Shown here: positions 1 through 6,732 of the stretch, one piece after another | Layout: every line of letters begins with the position of its first letter | How positions within the stretch are numbered: position 1 is the first letter of the stretch | Notes under the pieces: model-generated | Told to the model about the DNA's origin: nothing | Database searches by the model: none | What the model saw: the letters and a program-made list of their open reading frames with translations, nothing else | Made by a program: the position numbers and the translations under genes | NCBI GenBank assembly: GCA_943332745.1 | Contig: CALQQQ010000018.1 | Coordinates: 1 to 11,189, forward strand | Source: Opitutus sp. GAS368 | GTDB taxonomy: Bacteria > Verrucomicrobiota > Verrucomicrobiae > Opitutales > UBA953 | DNA: 11,189 nucleotides | Reading direction: 5' to 3'

Positions 1-317
1 CCGGCACCGTTGGCCTTAGCTTCGCTTGCGTCGAAGCCGCTTTCCATGCTGACGAAGCGGAGTTCGTCGAGCAGGCGCTGGACGGACCAGATGTTGGCTG
101 GCCAGTCGAACGGCTCGGCCAAGCGCCAGATGGAGCCGCGCTTCTCGAGGACGATTCGCTCCGGTCCTTCAGCTAAGGTCACCTTCGCTGGCGCAGAAGG
201 GAAGAGCTGGGTCTGGCTTACGGCGGCGGGCCGATGGGCGGACGTGGCCCTCCATAGGAGCCCGAAGGCAATCAGGTTGGCGACCAACAGAATGACGGTG
301 GTGCGGGAAATCCGCAT
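1..317 (-). CDS. DUF4340 domain protein, partial (3' end beyond left edge)
   Basis: Only the first 105 codons are in the window; the gene runs off the left edge. The start ATG (317-315) is supported by a GAGGTG ribosome binding site at 326-321 that overlaps the stop codon of the gldG-like gene, so translation is probably coupled. Residues about 6-22 (TVILLVANLIAFGLLW) form one N-terminal membrane anchor. After it comes a stretch with the pattern 'I.LEKRGSIWRLAEP' followed by 'W..QRLLDEL', which is typical of the repeat unit in DUF4340 proteins. Members of that family sit directly after GldG-type genes in ABC cassettes and are thought to be extracytoplasmic subunits of the transporter. The exact role is unknown. 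Family assignment is from the visible third of the protein and the gene order, so it is good but not certain. Confidence 0.75.
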   Translation of the reverse strand, partial: MRISRTTVILLVANLIAFGLLWRATSAHRPAAVSQTQLFPSAPAKVTLAEGPERIVLEKRGSIWRLAEPFDWPANIWSVQRLLDELRFVSMESGFDASEAKANGA

Positions 318-324
318 GTGCACC

Positions 325-1833
325 TCAACTTCTGCGGCGCCACACGGAAACCGCAAGCCCGACTGCGAGGACGCCCAGAGGAATCAGGCAGAATCGGAGG
401 GCCAAGGCCCAGAAGTCAGCCGCCGTTGCATTGAGCTGATATTCGCCTTCGGTGCGGGCGGGTAATGAGACGGCCCGGTCGCGATCTGTCAGCCAGGCGG
501 CGCATTGCGTGATGAACGCGCGGTTACCGCCCCGGGTCAGGCGGAGATTGGCGGCGACTTCGGAGGTCCCGACGACGACGAGGCGTCCGCCGGCACCGCC
601 GACGCCCTTGCGGATGCCCGTGGCCCGTTCGGCGGCCGACGCCAGGCACACTGGGCCAGCCTGGTCGCGGTCGACGTCAAACCTCACCGGTCGGCGTACC
701 AGATCCGTCTCTCCCCAGGCCGCGTCGGACGAGAAGACGAGCTGCCACACCCCCAGCGTGCTATCCGGTGCGCTGCCTTCGTCAAAACGGACTGGACGGA
801 TGCGTGAAGCGATGAGCGGCAGATTTTGCTCCTTAAGGACCTTTGTGAGTGGGTGCTCCTTTTCCTCGAGGCGGAGTAACGCGATATCGCCGTCGGTGGT
901 ACGCCTCCCTGGGTCGGGCTCCTGGAGCTCGGCGTCTGGGGTGAAGATGGCCCATTCCGCCAAAGTGGGTTCCAGGCCGTGATCCCGCCCGGGGTCAAGC
1001 AGGGCCAGGACGCGCCCGTTCCGTTCGGAGAGGAAACTCCGGAGGCGTGCGTTCTCCGAGGCGGAGAAAGGCGTCAGCGGTCCGGCGATCAGGATGATGG
1101 CAGCGTCACGGGGCACCTCGGATACCGTGGCGAGGTCGAGCTGCCGGACTTCAAAGTTGCGGTTGCGCAGTTGGCGGGAGAGCAGTGACATGCCGCGGGC
1201 GGGGGATGCATCCTCAATCCCGAGTTCGCCGTGTCCCTTGGTGACGTAGCAGACGGCAGGCTTATCTTCCGTTACCTCAATGAGCGCTGACGTAAGGACT
1301 TCTTCGCCGCGGAAGCCGCCTTCCTTGGTCACGAGTTCACGGTAGGTGACGTACTTGGCGCGCGGACCACAGGTGAGGATGAGGGCGATGGAAGCGTCAG
1401 GCGGTCCATGCCGGCCAGCGATTTCCGAGATGAGTGGGGCGTTACGACCGCCGCCCGCGAGTTCGACGGCAAACCACGCCGGTCCACTGCGCCCTGATTC
1501 CACGACATAGGAGTCGAGTAGTTTTAGTAGGCGGGAGCGGATGATCTGCGCGGGCTCGCTGGTGTCGCCAGTGAGGAGCACCGCCTTCACCCAGCCTTGA
1601 TTGCGGCCGACACCGACCGGGCTGCGGCGACCGGCGGCGCGGACCGTTTCGGCGGATTCCGGCGCTAGCGAATGCCGGCGGTCTGCTGTCATGTCGTGGC
1701 GGAGACGGAACTCTGGGAGTGAAGCCAGGGTGTTGACGACCACGGCGAGCGCGATGGCCAGTAAGGCCTGTGTCAGTCGGTTTAGCCGGCGGATGGGGCG
1801 CACGGCGCCGAAGTCATCGCGAATCGGGGCCAT
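325..1833 (-). CDS. GldG-type ABC transporter auxiliary protein
   Basis: About 502 residues. The frame stays open further upstream, but the ATG at 1833-1831 is preferred: it lies 1 bp after the permease stop, has an AGGA site at 1842-1839, and gives a normal GldG start. The protein has an N-terminal membrane helix (about residues 21-40, TQALLAIALAVVVNTLASL), a long extracytoplasmic region and a C-terminal helix (ALALRFCLIPLGVLAVGLAV) ending in a WRRRS cytoplasmic tip. The central motif VCYVTKGHGELG matches the 'GHGE' signature of the GldG/ABC_transp_aux family, and it is followed by the usual RNRNFEVRQLDL and DAAIILIAGP blocks. In Bacteroidota, GldG acts with GldA and GldF in a transporter needed for gliding; outside that phylum the substrate and role are not established. 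It is the third gene of the cassette, between the permease and the DUF4340 gene. Confidence 0.85.
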   Translation of the reverse strand: MAPIRDDFGAVRPIRRLNRLTQALLAIALAVVVNTLASLPEFRLRHDMTADRRHSLAPESAETVRAAGRRSPVGVGRNQGWVKAVLLTGDTSEPAQIIRSRLLKLLDSYVVESGRSGPAWFAVELAGGGRNAPLISEIAGRHGPPDASIALILTCGPRAKYVTYRELVTKEGGFRGEEVLTSALIEVTEDKPAVCYVTKGHGELGIEDASPARGMSLLSRQLRNRNFEVRQLDLATVSEVPRDAAIILIAGPLTPFSASENARLRSFLSERNGRVLALLDPGRDHGLEPTLAEWAIFTPDAELQEPDPGRRTTDGDIALLRLEEKEHPLTKVLKEQNLPLIASRIRPVRFDEGSAPDSTLGVWQLVFSSDAAWGETDLVRRPVRFDVDRDQAGPVCLASAAERATGIRKGVGGAGGRLVVVGTSEVAANLRLTRGGNRAFITQCAAWLTDRDRAVSLPARTEGEYQLNATAADFWALALRFCLIPLGVLAVGLAVSVWRRRS

Positions 1834-1834
1834 G

Positions 1835-2596
1835 CTATTCCTGACCCTCCACGGAAAGGATGGCCAACCCGAGGCACAGCAGCGTGCCGGTGCCGTAAAG
1901 TACGATCGGTCGCGAGTCGAGGATGCCGGCGGCGAAATCCTGCAGGTGGCCAAAGGTGCGCAGGTGTGCGGCGGGCTCTCGCAGCCAACCTAACCACTCC
2001 CAGCTTTCGATGGGCAGTGATTCCATGGCGCCGCCTGCGGCCGTCATTGCTAGGAGGCAGATGAACGCGAGCAGGGCCGCGAGCGCCGATGAGCGCGTGA
2101 CGCAGCTGCACAGGATGCCGATAGCGACATGCAGCAGGCCGCTCATGGCGATGAAGCAAAGCCCGCCCCAGAGAATTGACGGATCGCCGAGCCGCGTGTC
2201 ACCCGGCGTGCCCAGCCTTTGCGACGTTAGGAAGGGGAAGAACGTGAACAGCAGCCAGAACGCCACCCACACAATCCAGGTTGAGAGAAACTTCGCCCAC
2301 ACGACGGCGGCGGGGCTAGCGGGAGTGGTGAGCAATGCCGAGAGCGTGCCGGACCGGCGTTCTTCGGCGAACGTCCGCATCGTCAGCAGCGGCAGGACAC
2401 AGAGTAGCGGTAGCCAAAAGAACCAGAGCGTGGCCTCGACGGGCGTGCGCTCGCTCGGCGCCCGACTGCCTTCGATGAGTGCGAAGAAATGAATGCCACC
2501 CATCAGCGCGAGGAAAAGCCCAGCCGCGGCCCACGTATTCCAGGAGAGCACGGCGGACCGAAGTTCGTGCGCCAGCAGTGTCCGGAAGTGCCGCAT
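1835..2596 (-). CDS. ABC-2 type transporter permease (GldF-like)
   Basis: About 253 residues, starting at ATG 2596-2594, which overlaps the ATPase stop codon as TGATG. An open frame extends far upstream, but it only reads through the ATPase gene in another frame. Six hydrophobic segments can be seen: about residues 19-41, 55-72, 98-120, 138-165, 168-190 and 228-250. Between segments 2 and 3 lies MRTFAEERRSGTLSALL, the conserved cytoplasmic coupling element of GldF/ABC-2 permeases ('E-RRSGT-E-LLT-P'). It should pair with the ATPase encoded immediately upstream and with the GldG-like and DUF4340 proteins downstream. The transported substrate cannot be read from the sequence. The coupled starts and stops argue for fixed subunit stoichiometry. 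Confidence 0.88.
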   Translation of the reverse strand: MRHFRTLLAHELRSAVLSWNTWAAAGLFLALMGGIHFFALIEGSRAPSERTPVEATLWFFWLPLLCVLPLLTMRTFAEERRSGTLSALLTTPASPAAVVWAKFLSTWIVWVAFWLLFTFFPFLTSQRLGTPGDTRLGDPSILWGGLCFIAMSGLLHVAIGILCSCVTRSSALAALLAFICLLAMTAAGGAMESLPIESWEWLGWLREPAAHLRTFGHLQDFAAGILDSRPIVLYGTGTLLCLGLAILSVEGQE

Positions 2597-3582
2597 CAGG
2601 AACGGCGGGCCTCTCCGGGGGTGCGGCGGGTGGCGGCGAGGAAGATATCCTCGAGTCCGAAGCGGTCTTCGGCGATCTCGCGCAGGGTGATGCCGGCCGC
2701 GATGAGCGCGCCGGCGAGGCTCTCGCGAGCGGGCGAGCCAGCCGGGAGACTGATGCGGAAGGTGTTCCAGCCCTCGGCGGAGGTGAGGGCTGCCACCGTC
2801 GCGGCCGGTTCGGTCGCGCGGCATGCGGCCAGCAACGCGGCGGCGTCTGCTCGGGTCACGATGGTGAAGCTGACTTCCGGGAGGAGTTCTCGGCGTAGGT
2901 CTTCGGTGCGGCCTTGGGCGACGAGGCGACCGCGGTTGATGATGACGACCTTGTCGCAGACCTGTTCGACCTCATGGAGGATGTGGCTCGAGATGAGTAC
3001 GGCCATCTTGCCGCGCAGCGAGCGGATGAGGTCGCGGATGCCAAGGATTTGGTGCGGGTCCAGGCCGATGGTCGGTTCGTCGAGGATGACGACGCGCGGT
3101 TCGGCGAGTAGGGCGTCCGCGATACCGACGCGCTGACGAAAGCCTTTTGAGAGCTGGCCGATCAGCCGGCCGGAGGCGCGGCGGGTAAGGTCGCAGTCAT
3201 CCATCACACGGCGCACGCGTTCGTCGACGCGGCCTGGGTCGACGTCCTTGAGGCGTGCCCGCAAGGTCAGGTATTCCTCGACGCGCAGGTCTTCGGGTAA
3301 CGGGTTATTCTCCGGCATGTAGGCCAGGTGGCGCTTGGCTCCGACGGGGTCGAGCGCCACGGAGACGCCCCAGATCGCGGCGCGGCCAGAGGTGCCCGAC
3401 ATGGTGCCCGAGAGGATGCGCATGGTGGTCGACTTGCCGGCTCCGTTCGGCCCGAGGAAGCCGACGATCTCGCCAGGCGCTACGGAGAAGCTGAGGTCTT
3501 CGACCGCGGTCAGGGAGCCATAGCGCTTGGTCAGCTTTTCGGCCACGACGGCGGCTTCCGGGAGGGGCGCTGCTTCGTTCAT
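2596..3582 (-). CDS. ABC transporter ATP-binding protein (GldA-like)
   Basis: About 328 residues. ATG at 3582-3580 is chosen over the longer open frame (to 3648) because a GGAG site lies 8 nt upstream and the ABC domain begins normally about 10 residues in. Motifs in order: Walker A GPNGAGKST (residues 44-52), a Q-loop region of the GldA type with Glu in 'YMPENNPLPEDL' (89-99), signature LSKGFRQRVG (144-153), Walker B VVILDEP (164-170) with catalytic Glu, D-loop GLDP and the switch His in LISSH (200). The last hundred or so residues form the regulatory tail common in ABC-2/GldA ATPases, ending in ...EDIFLAATRR. It is the first gene of a four-gene cassette and should energise the permease encoded directly after it. 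Function as an ABC ATPase is near certain; the GldA subfamily assignment rests on motifs and the downstream GldG. Confidence 0.93.
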   Translation of the reverse strand: MNEAAPLPEAAVVAEKLTKRYGSLTAVEDLSFSVAPGEIVGFLGPNGAGKSTTMRILSGTMSGTSGRAAIWGVSVALDPVGAKRHLAYMPENNPLPEDLRVEEYLTLRARLKDVDPGRVDERVRRVMDDCDLTRRASGRLIGQLSKGFRQRVGIADALLAEPRVVILDEPTIGLDPHQILGIRDLIRSLRGKMAVLISSHILHEVEQVCDKVVIINRGRLVAQGRTEDLRRELLPEVSFTIVTRADAAALLAACRATEPAATVAALTSAEGWNTFRISLPAGSPARESLAGALIAAGITLREIAEDRFGLEDIFLAATRRTPGEARRS

Positions 3583-3703
3583 GTGTCGGGCTCCGGGAGG
3601 ATGGGTTACGACTCGTCGGCACCATGCGAACGGGTCAACAGAGGACACGCTGAACGACCATTATTGGCAAGGAGAATAGAGGTCTACGCGTCCGGCTGCG
3701 GTA
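3583..3703 (-). promoter_or_regulatory. Probable promoter/leader region of the ABC cassette
   Basis: This 121-bp stretch lies between the terminator of the upstream minus-strand gene and the ATPase start, so the transport operon needs its own promoter here. The best -10-like hexamer on the minus strand is AATAAT (3665-3660), without a convincing -35 at normal spacing. The only clear element is the GGAG ribosome binding site next to the ATPase start. Confidence 0.3.
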
Positions 3704-3737
3704 CGAAAAAGCCCCGGTTGTGACCGGGGCTTTTTCG
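3704..3737 (-). terminator. Intrinsic terminator with a perfect 15-bp stem
   Basis: The arms cgaaaaagccccggt (3704-3718) and accggggctttttcg (3723-3737) are perfectly complementary around a 4-nt loop (tgtg). The hairpin has a GC-rich core flanked by A5 and T5, so it can read as a terminator in either direction. It lies 17 nt past the stop codon of the TPR protein gene on the minus strand and most likely ends that transcript before the ABC cassette begins. Confidence 0.9.
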
Positions 3738-3754
3738 TTTCGTTTGTCGACGGA

Positions 3755-4477
3755 TTACTTGGCGGCTGGGGCAGGCGGAGCGACGAGCGAAGGTTCGGAC
3801 TGCACGAGCGCGTCCTTGTCGGACTTCCAGACGTGGGCGGCGCGGAGCTTCTTGTCCATCGCGTTGAGCCACTTGGTCGCTTCGGCGGCATCGCCCTTGG
3901 CGACGGCGATGTTGGCGAGGGTCAGCATGGCGAAGCCGCGCAGCGTTTCCGGGGCGGTCACATCATCGGCTACCGCGGCGATTCCCTTGGTGGCGCCGGC
4001 TTCACCGACTTCCTGTCGGCAGAGAGCGGCATAAAGGCGAGCGCGGGTGCCGAGCGCGGCGATGGCCGGCGCCTTGCTGGCGAGACCGGCGAGGCGGGAG
4101 GCTTCATCGTACGCCTTGGCGGCGTCGGCGAACTTACCGGCTTTCTTGAGGTCGTCGGCCACATCGGCGATGGCCACCGCGGCGAGGGCCTCGCCGGGAT
4201 GGCGCGCGGCGAAGGAGCGGCGCGCGGCTTCGTCCTGGCAGGCGGTGAATTCTTCGCCGATGGCTTCGCGCTGGCTTTCGTTCCAGAAGAAGTAGGCGAG
4301 GAAGGCAAGGATACCCACGACGACCCCGACGGTGCCCTTGACGATGGTATCCTTGTTGCGCTCCCAGAAGAGCCAGAGGCGGTCCTCGGTGTCCGCATTC
4401 ACGAAATCCTCATCGACGACGACGAGATTGCGGTCGTCGCCGGCCGGGGGCTGCTTGCTGGAACGGTCTTCAGGCAT
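3755..4477 (-). CDS. Membrane-anchored TPR-like protein (YfgM-like)
   Basis: 240 residues with a charged, Pro-containing cytoplasmic N-terminus (1-44), one membrane helix (about 45-65, IVKGTVGVVVGILAFLAYFF) and a helical C-terminal region likely outside the cytoplasm. That region holds TPR-like helix pairs, for example ADDLKKAGKFADAAKAYDEA and ANIAVAKGDAAEATKWLNAM. The layout of short cytoplasmic tail, single helix and periplasmic TPR_21-like repeats matches YfgM, which in E. coli associates with the SecYEG translocon and periplasmic chaperones. Whether this protein does the same is inference. It is a single-gene unit: a strong terminator follows it and a divergent gene starts 77 bp upstream. 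An AAGGG site lies about 10 nt before the ATG. The Ala/Pro-rich end (PPAPAAK) looks disordered. Confidence 0.75.
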   Translation of the reverse strand: MPEDRSSKQPPAGDDRNLVVVDEDFVNADTEDRLWLFWERNKDTIVKGTVGVVVGILAFLAYFFWNESQREAIGEEFTACQDEAARRSFAARHPGEALAAVAIADVADDLKKAGKFADAAKAYDEASRLAGLASKAPAIAALGTRARLYAALCRQEVGEAGATKGIAAVADDVTAPETLRGFAMLTLANIAVAKGDAAEATKWLNAMDKKLRAAHVWKSDKDALVQSEPSLVAPPAPAAK

Positions 4478-4554
4478 GGGGGGTCAACCCTTGGGAAAGG
4501 ACCGATTGTGTCAACCCCCGCTACGGGCTTGTCCCCGCCCTCAGGTGGGTAAGT
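4478..4554. promoter_or_regulatory. Divergent intergenic region between the TPR protein and phosphohexomutase genes
   Basis: Seventy-seven bases separate the two divergent starts, so at least part of both promoters should lie here or in the flanking codons. An 8-bp direct repeat, GTCAACCC, occurs at 4483-4490 and 4510-4517, 27 bp apart. The first copy sits in a small inverted repeat gggt-ca-accc (4481-4490). A perfect TTGACA lies on the minus strand (4514-4509), but no matching -10 follows at 16-18 bp. The repeats could be operator half-sites; nothing more is provable. Confidence 0.4.
4543..4548 (+). promoter_or_regulatory. Ribosome binding site of the phosphohexomutase gene
   Basis: AGGTGG lies 6 nt before the ATG at 4555, which favours this start over the in-frame ATG at 4567. 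The latter has only a weak GGTGG, 4 nt upstream. Confidence 0.5.
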
Positions 4555-6495
4555 ATGGGTGGACTCATGAGCGCATCAGCCGCCGTCCTTTCGCTTCTTC
4601 AAGCCGCCCATGCCAAGGGGCAGATTTCCGTCTCCAGCCTGGCCAATGCTGGGGATTGGCTTCGCTCGGGGGCCTTGCCCTCCGAGGCTATCGCCTCCCT
4701 GCGGGATCTTTGCGACCGGGGGGCCTGGGCGGAACTCGAAGACCGCTACTATAAAGGCATCGCCTTCGGAACGGGTGGTATGCGTGGCCGCACCGTTGGC
4801 CGGGTCTCCGCGGCGAACGAGCTCGACCCGCAGGGTCTACCCATCCGCGCCGCCATCGGTTCCGCCTGCCTCAACGATATCAACGTGCTGCGCGCGGTCA
4901 TTGGCCTATGGAAGCACGTCTCGGCGACCCAGCCCGGAGCCCGCCTCGTCGTGGCGCATGACGTCCGCCATTTCTCCCGTCACTTCGCCGAACTCATCGC
5001 CGGCGCCTGGAGCGAGCTCGGTGGCGAAGCCTATCTCTTCGTCGGCGCCCGCTCGACCCCGCAGCTGAGTTTCACGGTCCGTCATCTCGGCGCCCATGCC
5101 GGCGTGGTCATCACCGCGAGCCACAATCCTTCGCACGATAACGGCTTCAAGTGTTGCCTCGGCGACGGCGGTCAGGTGCTGCCTCCGCACGACGCTGCGA
5201 TCGTGGCTGAAGTCGGTAAGCTCGGCCCGGCCGACGTCGCTCCCTATCTTGAGAAGGACTTGGCCCGCGTGCTGACGGTACCGGCCTCCGCTGAGGACGC
5301 TTATCTCGCGCGCCTCGCCGGGGTCGTCCTCGACCCTGAGATCATCTCGCGCCATACGCCTAAGGTCGTTTTCACGAACGTGCATGGCACGGGCGACGTC
5401 ATGGTGGTGCCCGCCCTCCGTCGGATCGGTATCGACCCGCACGTGGTCGAAGAACAGCGCGAGCACGATGGCCGTTTCCCGACCGTCGCCTCCCCGAATC
5501 CCGAGAATGCCAGCACCTTTGCCCTCGCACTGAAGCTCGCCGACGAGATTGGCGCCGACCTTATTCTCGCGACCGACCCCGATTCCGACCGCGTCGGCGT
5601 GGCCTGCCCGCTGCCCGCGGGCGGCCATCGTCTCCTGAACGGAAACGAAGTCGCCGCTCTGCTGACCGAGTTCCGCCTCTCCTCCCTGAAGGCCGCCGGC
5701 ATCCTGCCTGAAGCCGGTTCGCCGAACGCCGCCGTGGTAAAATCCCTCGTCACGACGCCGCTCGTTGCCGCGATCTGCGCCCGCCATGGCGTTCGCTGCG
5801 TGGAGACGTTGGTCGGCTTCAAATGGATTGCGCGCAAACTCGAAAACTGGAGCCGCCGCCTCGTCGAGGGTGCCGGCCCGGAGGCCGCCGCGTTACCCCT
5901 CCGCCGCCGCGCCCCGCTCGCACTTCGTTACTCCACGCTCTTTCTTCTGGGCGCCGAAGAGAGCTATGGTTACCTCGCCGATGACGCTGTCCGCGACAAG
6001 GACGCCAACGCGACGGTGGTGATGCTTTGTGAGTTCGCCGCGCACCTCCGTTCGCGCGGCCGCACGCTCCTCGACGCACTCGACGTGCTGCACCTCAGCT
6101 ACGGAGCCCATCACGAAGACCTCCTGAACCTATCTTTCGAAGGCGCGGAGGGCGCCGCGTGTATCCGCCGCATCGTCGCCTCCTGGCGAGCGACCCCGCC
6201 GGCCGTCATCGATGGCTCTAAGGTCGTCCGCGTGACCGACTATGAGCGTGATAAGGTCCTCGACGCCGAAGGCGAACGCGTGCCGCCAGAGGAGTTCATC
6301 CTCGCCGAGCTGGCCGACGGCCGCCGAATTGCGGTCCGCGCTTCTGGCACCGAGCCAAAGGCGAAGTTCTATTCGTTCACGAAGGCTGAGGTCACCGATG
6401 CCGACGACCTGACCGCCGCCCGGGAGCGAGCCCGCAAGTCCGCCCTCGCACTCCGCGCCTGGCTCGAGACCGACGCCAAACGCCGCGCTAAATAA
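4555..6495 (+). CDS. Phosphoglucomutase/phosphomannomutase (alpha-D-phosphohexomutase)
   Basis: 646 residues. The enzyme interconverts hexose 1- and 6-phosphates through a phosphoserine intermediate, feeding nucleotide-sugar and glycogen synthesis in the cytoplasm. All four hallmark sites are visible: phosphoserine loop TASHNP (187-192, Ser189), metal loop DPDSDR (341-346), sugar-binding loop GAEESYG (467-473) and phosphate-binding loop RASGTEPK (595-602). The N-terminal FGTGGMRG (71-78) and the ETLVGFKWIARKL block (417-429) place it with the long PGM2/PgcA-like group rather than with short GlmM or AlgC. Substrate preference (glucose or mannose) cannot be read. An Arg/Ala-rich stretch of about 35 residues separates GFKWIARKL from the GAEES loop, longer than I expect for the family. 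It faces the TPR gene and is followed after 4 nt by a small lipoprotein gene. Confidence 0.93.
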   Translation: MGGLMSASAAVLSLLQAAHAKGQISVSSLANAGDWLRSGALPSEAIASLRDLCDRGAWAELEDRYYKGIAFGTGGMRGRTVGRVSAANELDPQGLPIRAAIGSACLNDINVLRAVIGLWKHVSATQPGARLVVAHDVRHFSRHFAELIAGAWSELGGEAYLFVGARSTPQLSFTVRHLGAHAGVVITASHNPSHDNGFKCCLGDGGQVLPPHDAAIVAEVGKLGPADVAPYLEKDLARVLTVPASAEDAYLARLAGVVLDPEIISRHTPKVVFTNVHGTGDVMVVPALRRIGIDPHVVEEQREHDGRFPTVASPNPENASTFALALKLADEIGADLILATDPDSDRVGVACPLPAGGHRLLNGNEVAALLTEFRLSSLKAAGILPEAGSPNAAVVKSLVTTPLVAAICARHGVRCVETLVGFKWIARKLENWSRRLVEGAGPEAAALPLRRRAPLALRYSTLFLLGAEESYGYLADDAVRDKDANATVVMLCEFAAHLRSRGRTLLDALDVLHLSYGAHHEDLLNLSFEGAEGAACIRRIVASWRATPPAVIDGSKVVRVTDYERDKVLDAEGERVPPEEFILAELADGRRIAVRASGTEPKAKFYSFTKAEVTDADDLTAARERARKSALALRAWLETDAKRRAK

Positions 6496-6499
6496 TTCC

Positions 6500-6730
6500 A
6501 TGAAGACCCTACCCCTATTATCCCTACTTCTCCTCGTTGGGTGCGCCGGCCCGGCCGGCGACCGTTCTTTCGTGATGGAAAAGACCCCGGCCGCGGCAGC
6601 TCTCTCCGGTCAGGCGGCAGCCGCTGGCTCCCTTGAGGACCGCGTCCGCGCGGCTAACGAGAAGAACGACCAGCGTCTCCTCAAGGGTGATTGGCGCGCG
6701 GCGAAGCCCGCGGTGGGTCCGCAGCAGTAA
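6500..6730 (+). CDS. Small putative lipoprotein of unknown function
   Basis: 76 residues. The start is a short positively charged tip (MKTLP), a Leu-rich core and a lipobox L-V-G-C, with Cys15 as the predicted lipidated residue after signal peptidase II cleavage. Residue +2 is Ala, not the Asp that retains lipoproteins in the inner membrane of E. coli, so outer-membrane placement is plausible. The mature part is only about 62 residues, with an Ala-rich stretch (31-43), a charged helix (SLEDRVRAANEKNDQRLLKG) and a Pro-containing tail. I recognise no family. The ATG lies 4 nt after the phosphohexomutase stop without a visible Shine-Dalgarno site, suggesting coupled translation. It converges with aroB, with 2 bp between the stop codons. 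Confidence 0.75.
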   Translation: MKTLPLLSLLLLVGCAGPAGDRSFVMEKTPAAAALSGQAAAAGSLEDRVRAANEKNDQRLLKGDWRAAKPAVGPQQ

Positions 6731-6732
6731 GC

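Noticed and set aside
2597..2824. N-terminal extension of the permease frame to 2824
   Set aside because: The extra residues are Arg/His/Pro-rich, out of frame within the ATPase gene, and the TGATG overlap at 2594-2598 gives a natural start.
4509..4514. Perfect TTGACA on the minus strand as a -35 box for the TPR gene
   Set aside because: No -10-like hexamer follows at 16-18 bp and the transcript leader would be too short; kept only as a comment on the spacer.
3833..4552. 239-codon open frame on the plus strand opposite the TPR protein gene
   Set aside because: The Gly-rich product looks like a translated complement; the minus-strand gene has a membrane helix, TPR-like helices, a start with an RBS-like element and a terminator.
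4906..5787. 293-codon open frame on the minus strand opposite the phosphohexomutase gene
   Set aside because: The opposite strand carries an enzyme with all catalytic motifs intact; the antisense product has no recognisable domain and its composition is typical of high-GC shadow frames.
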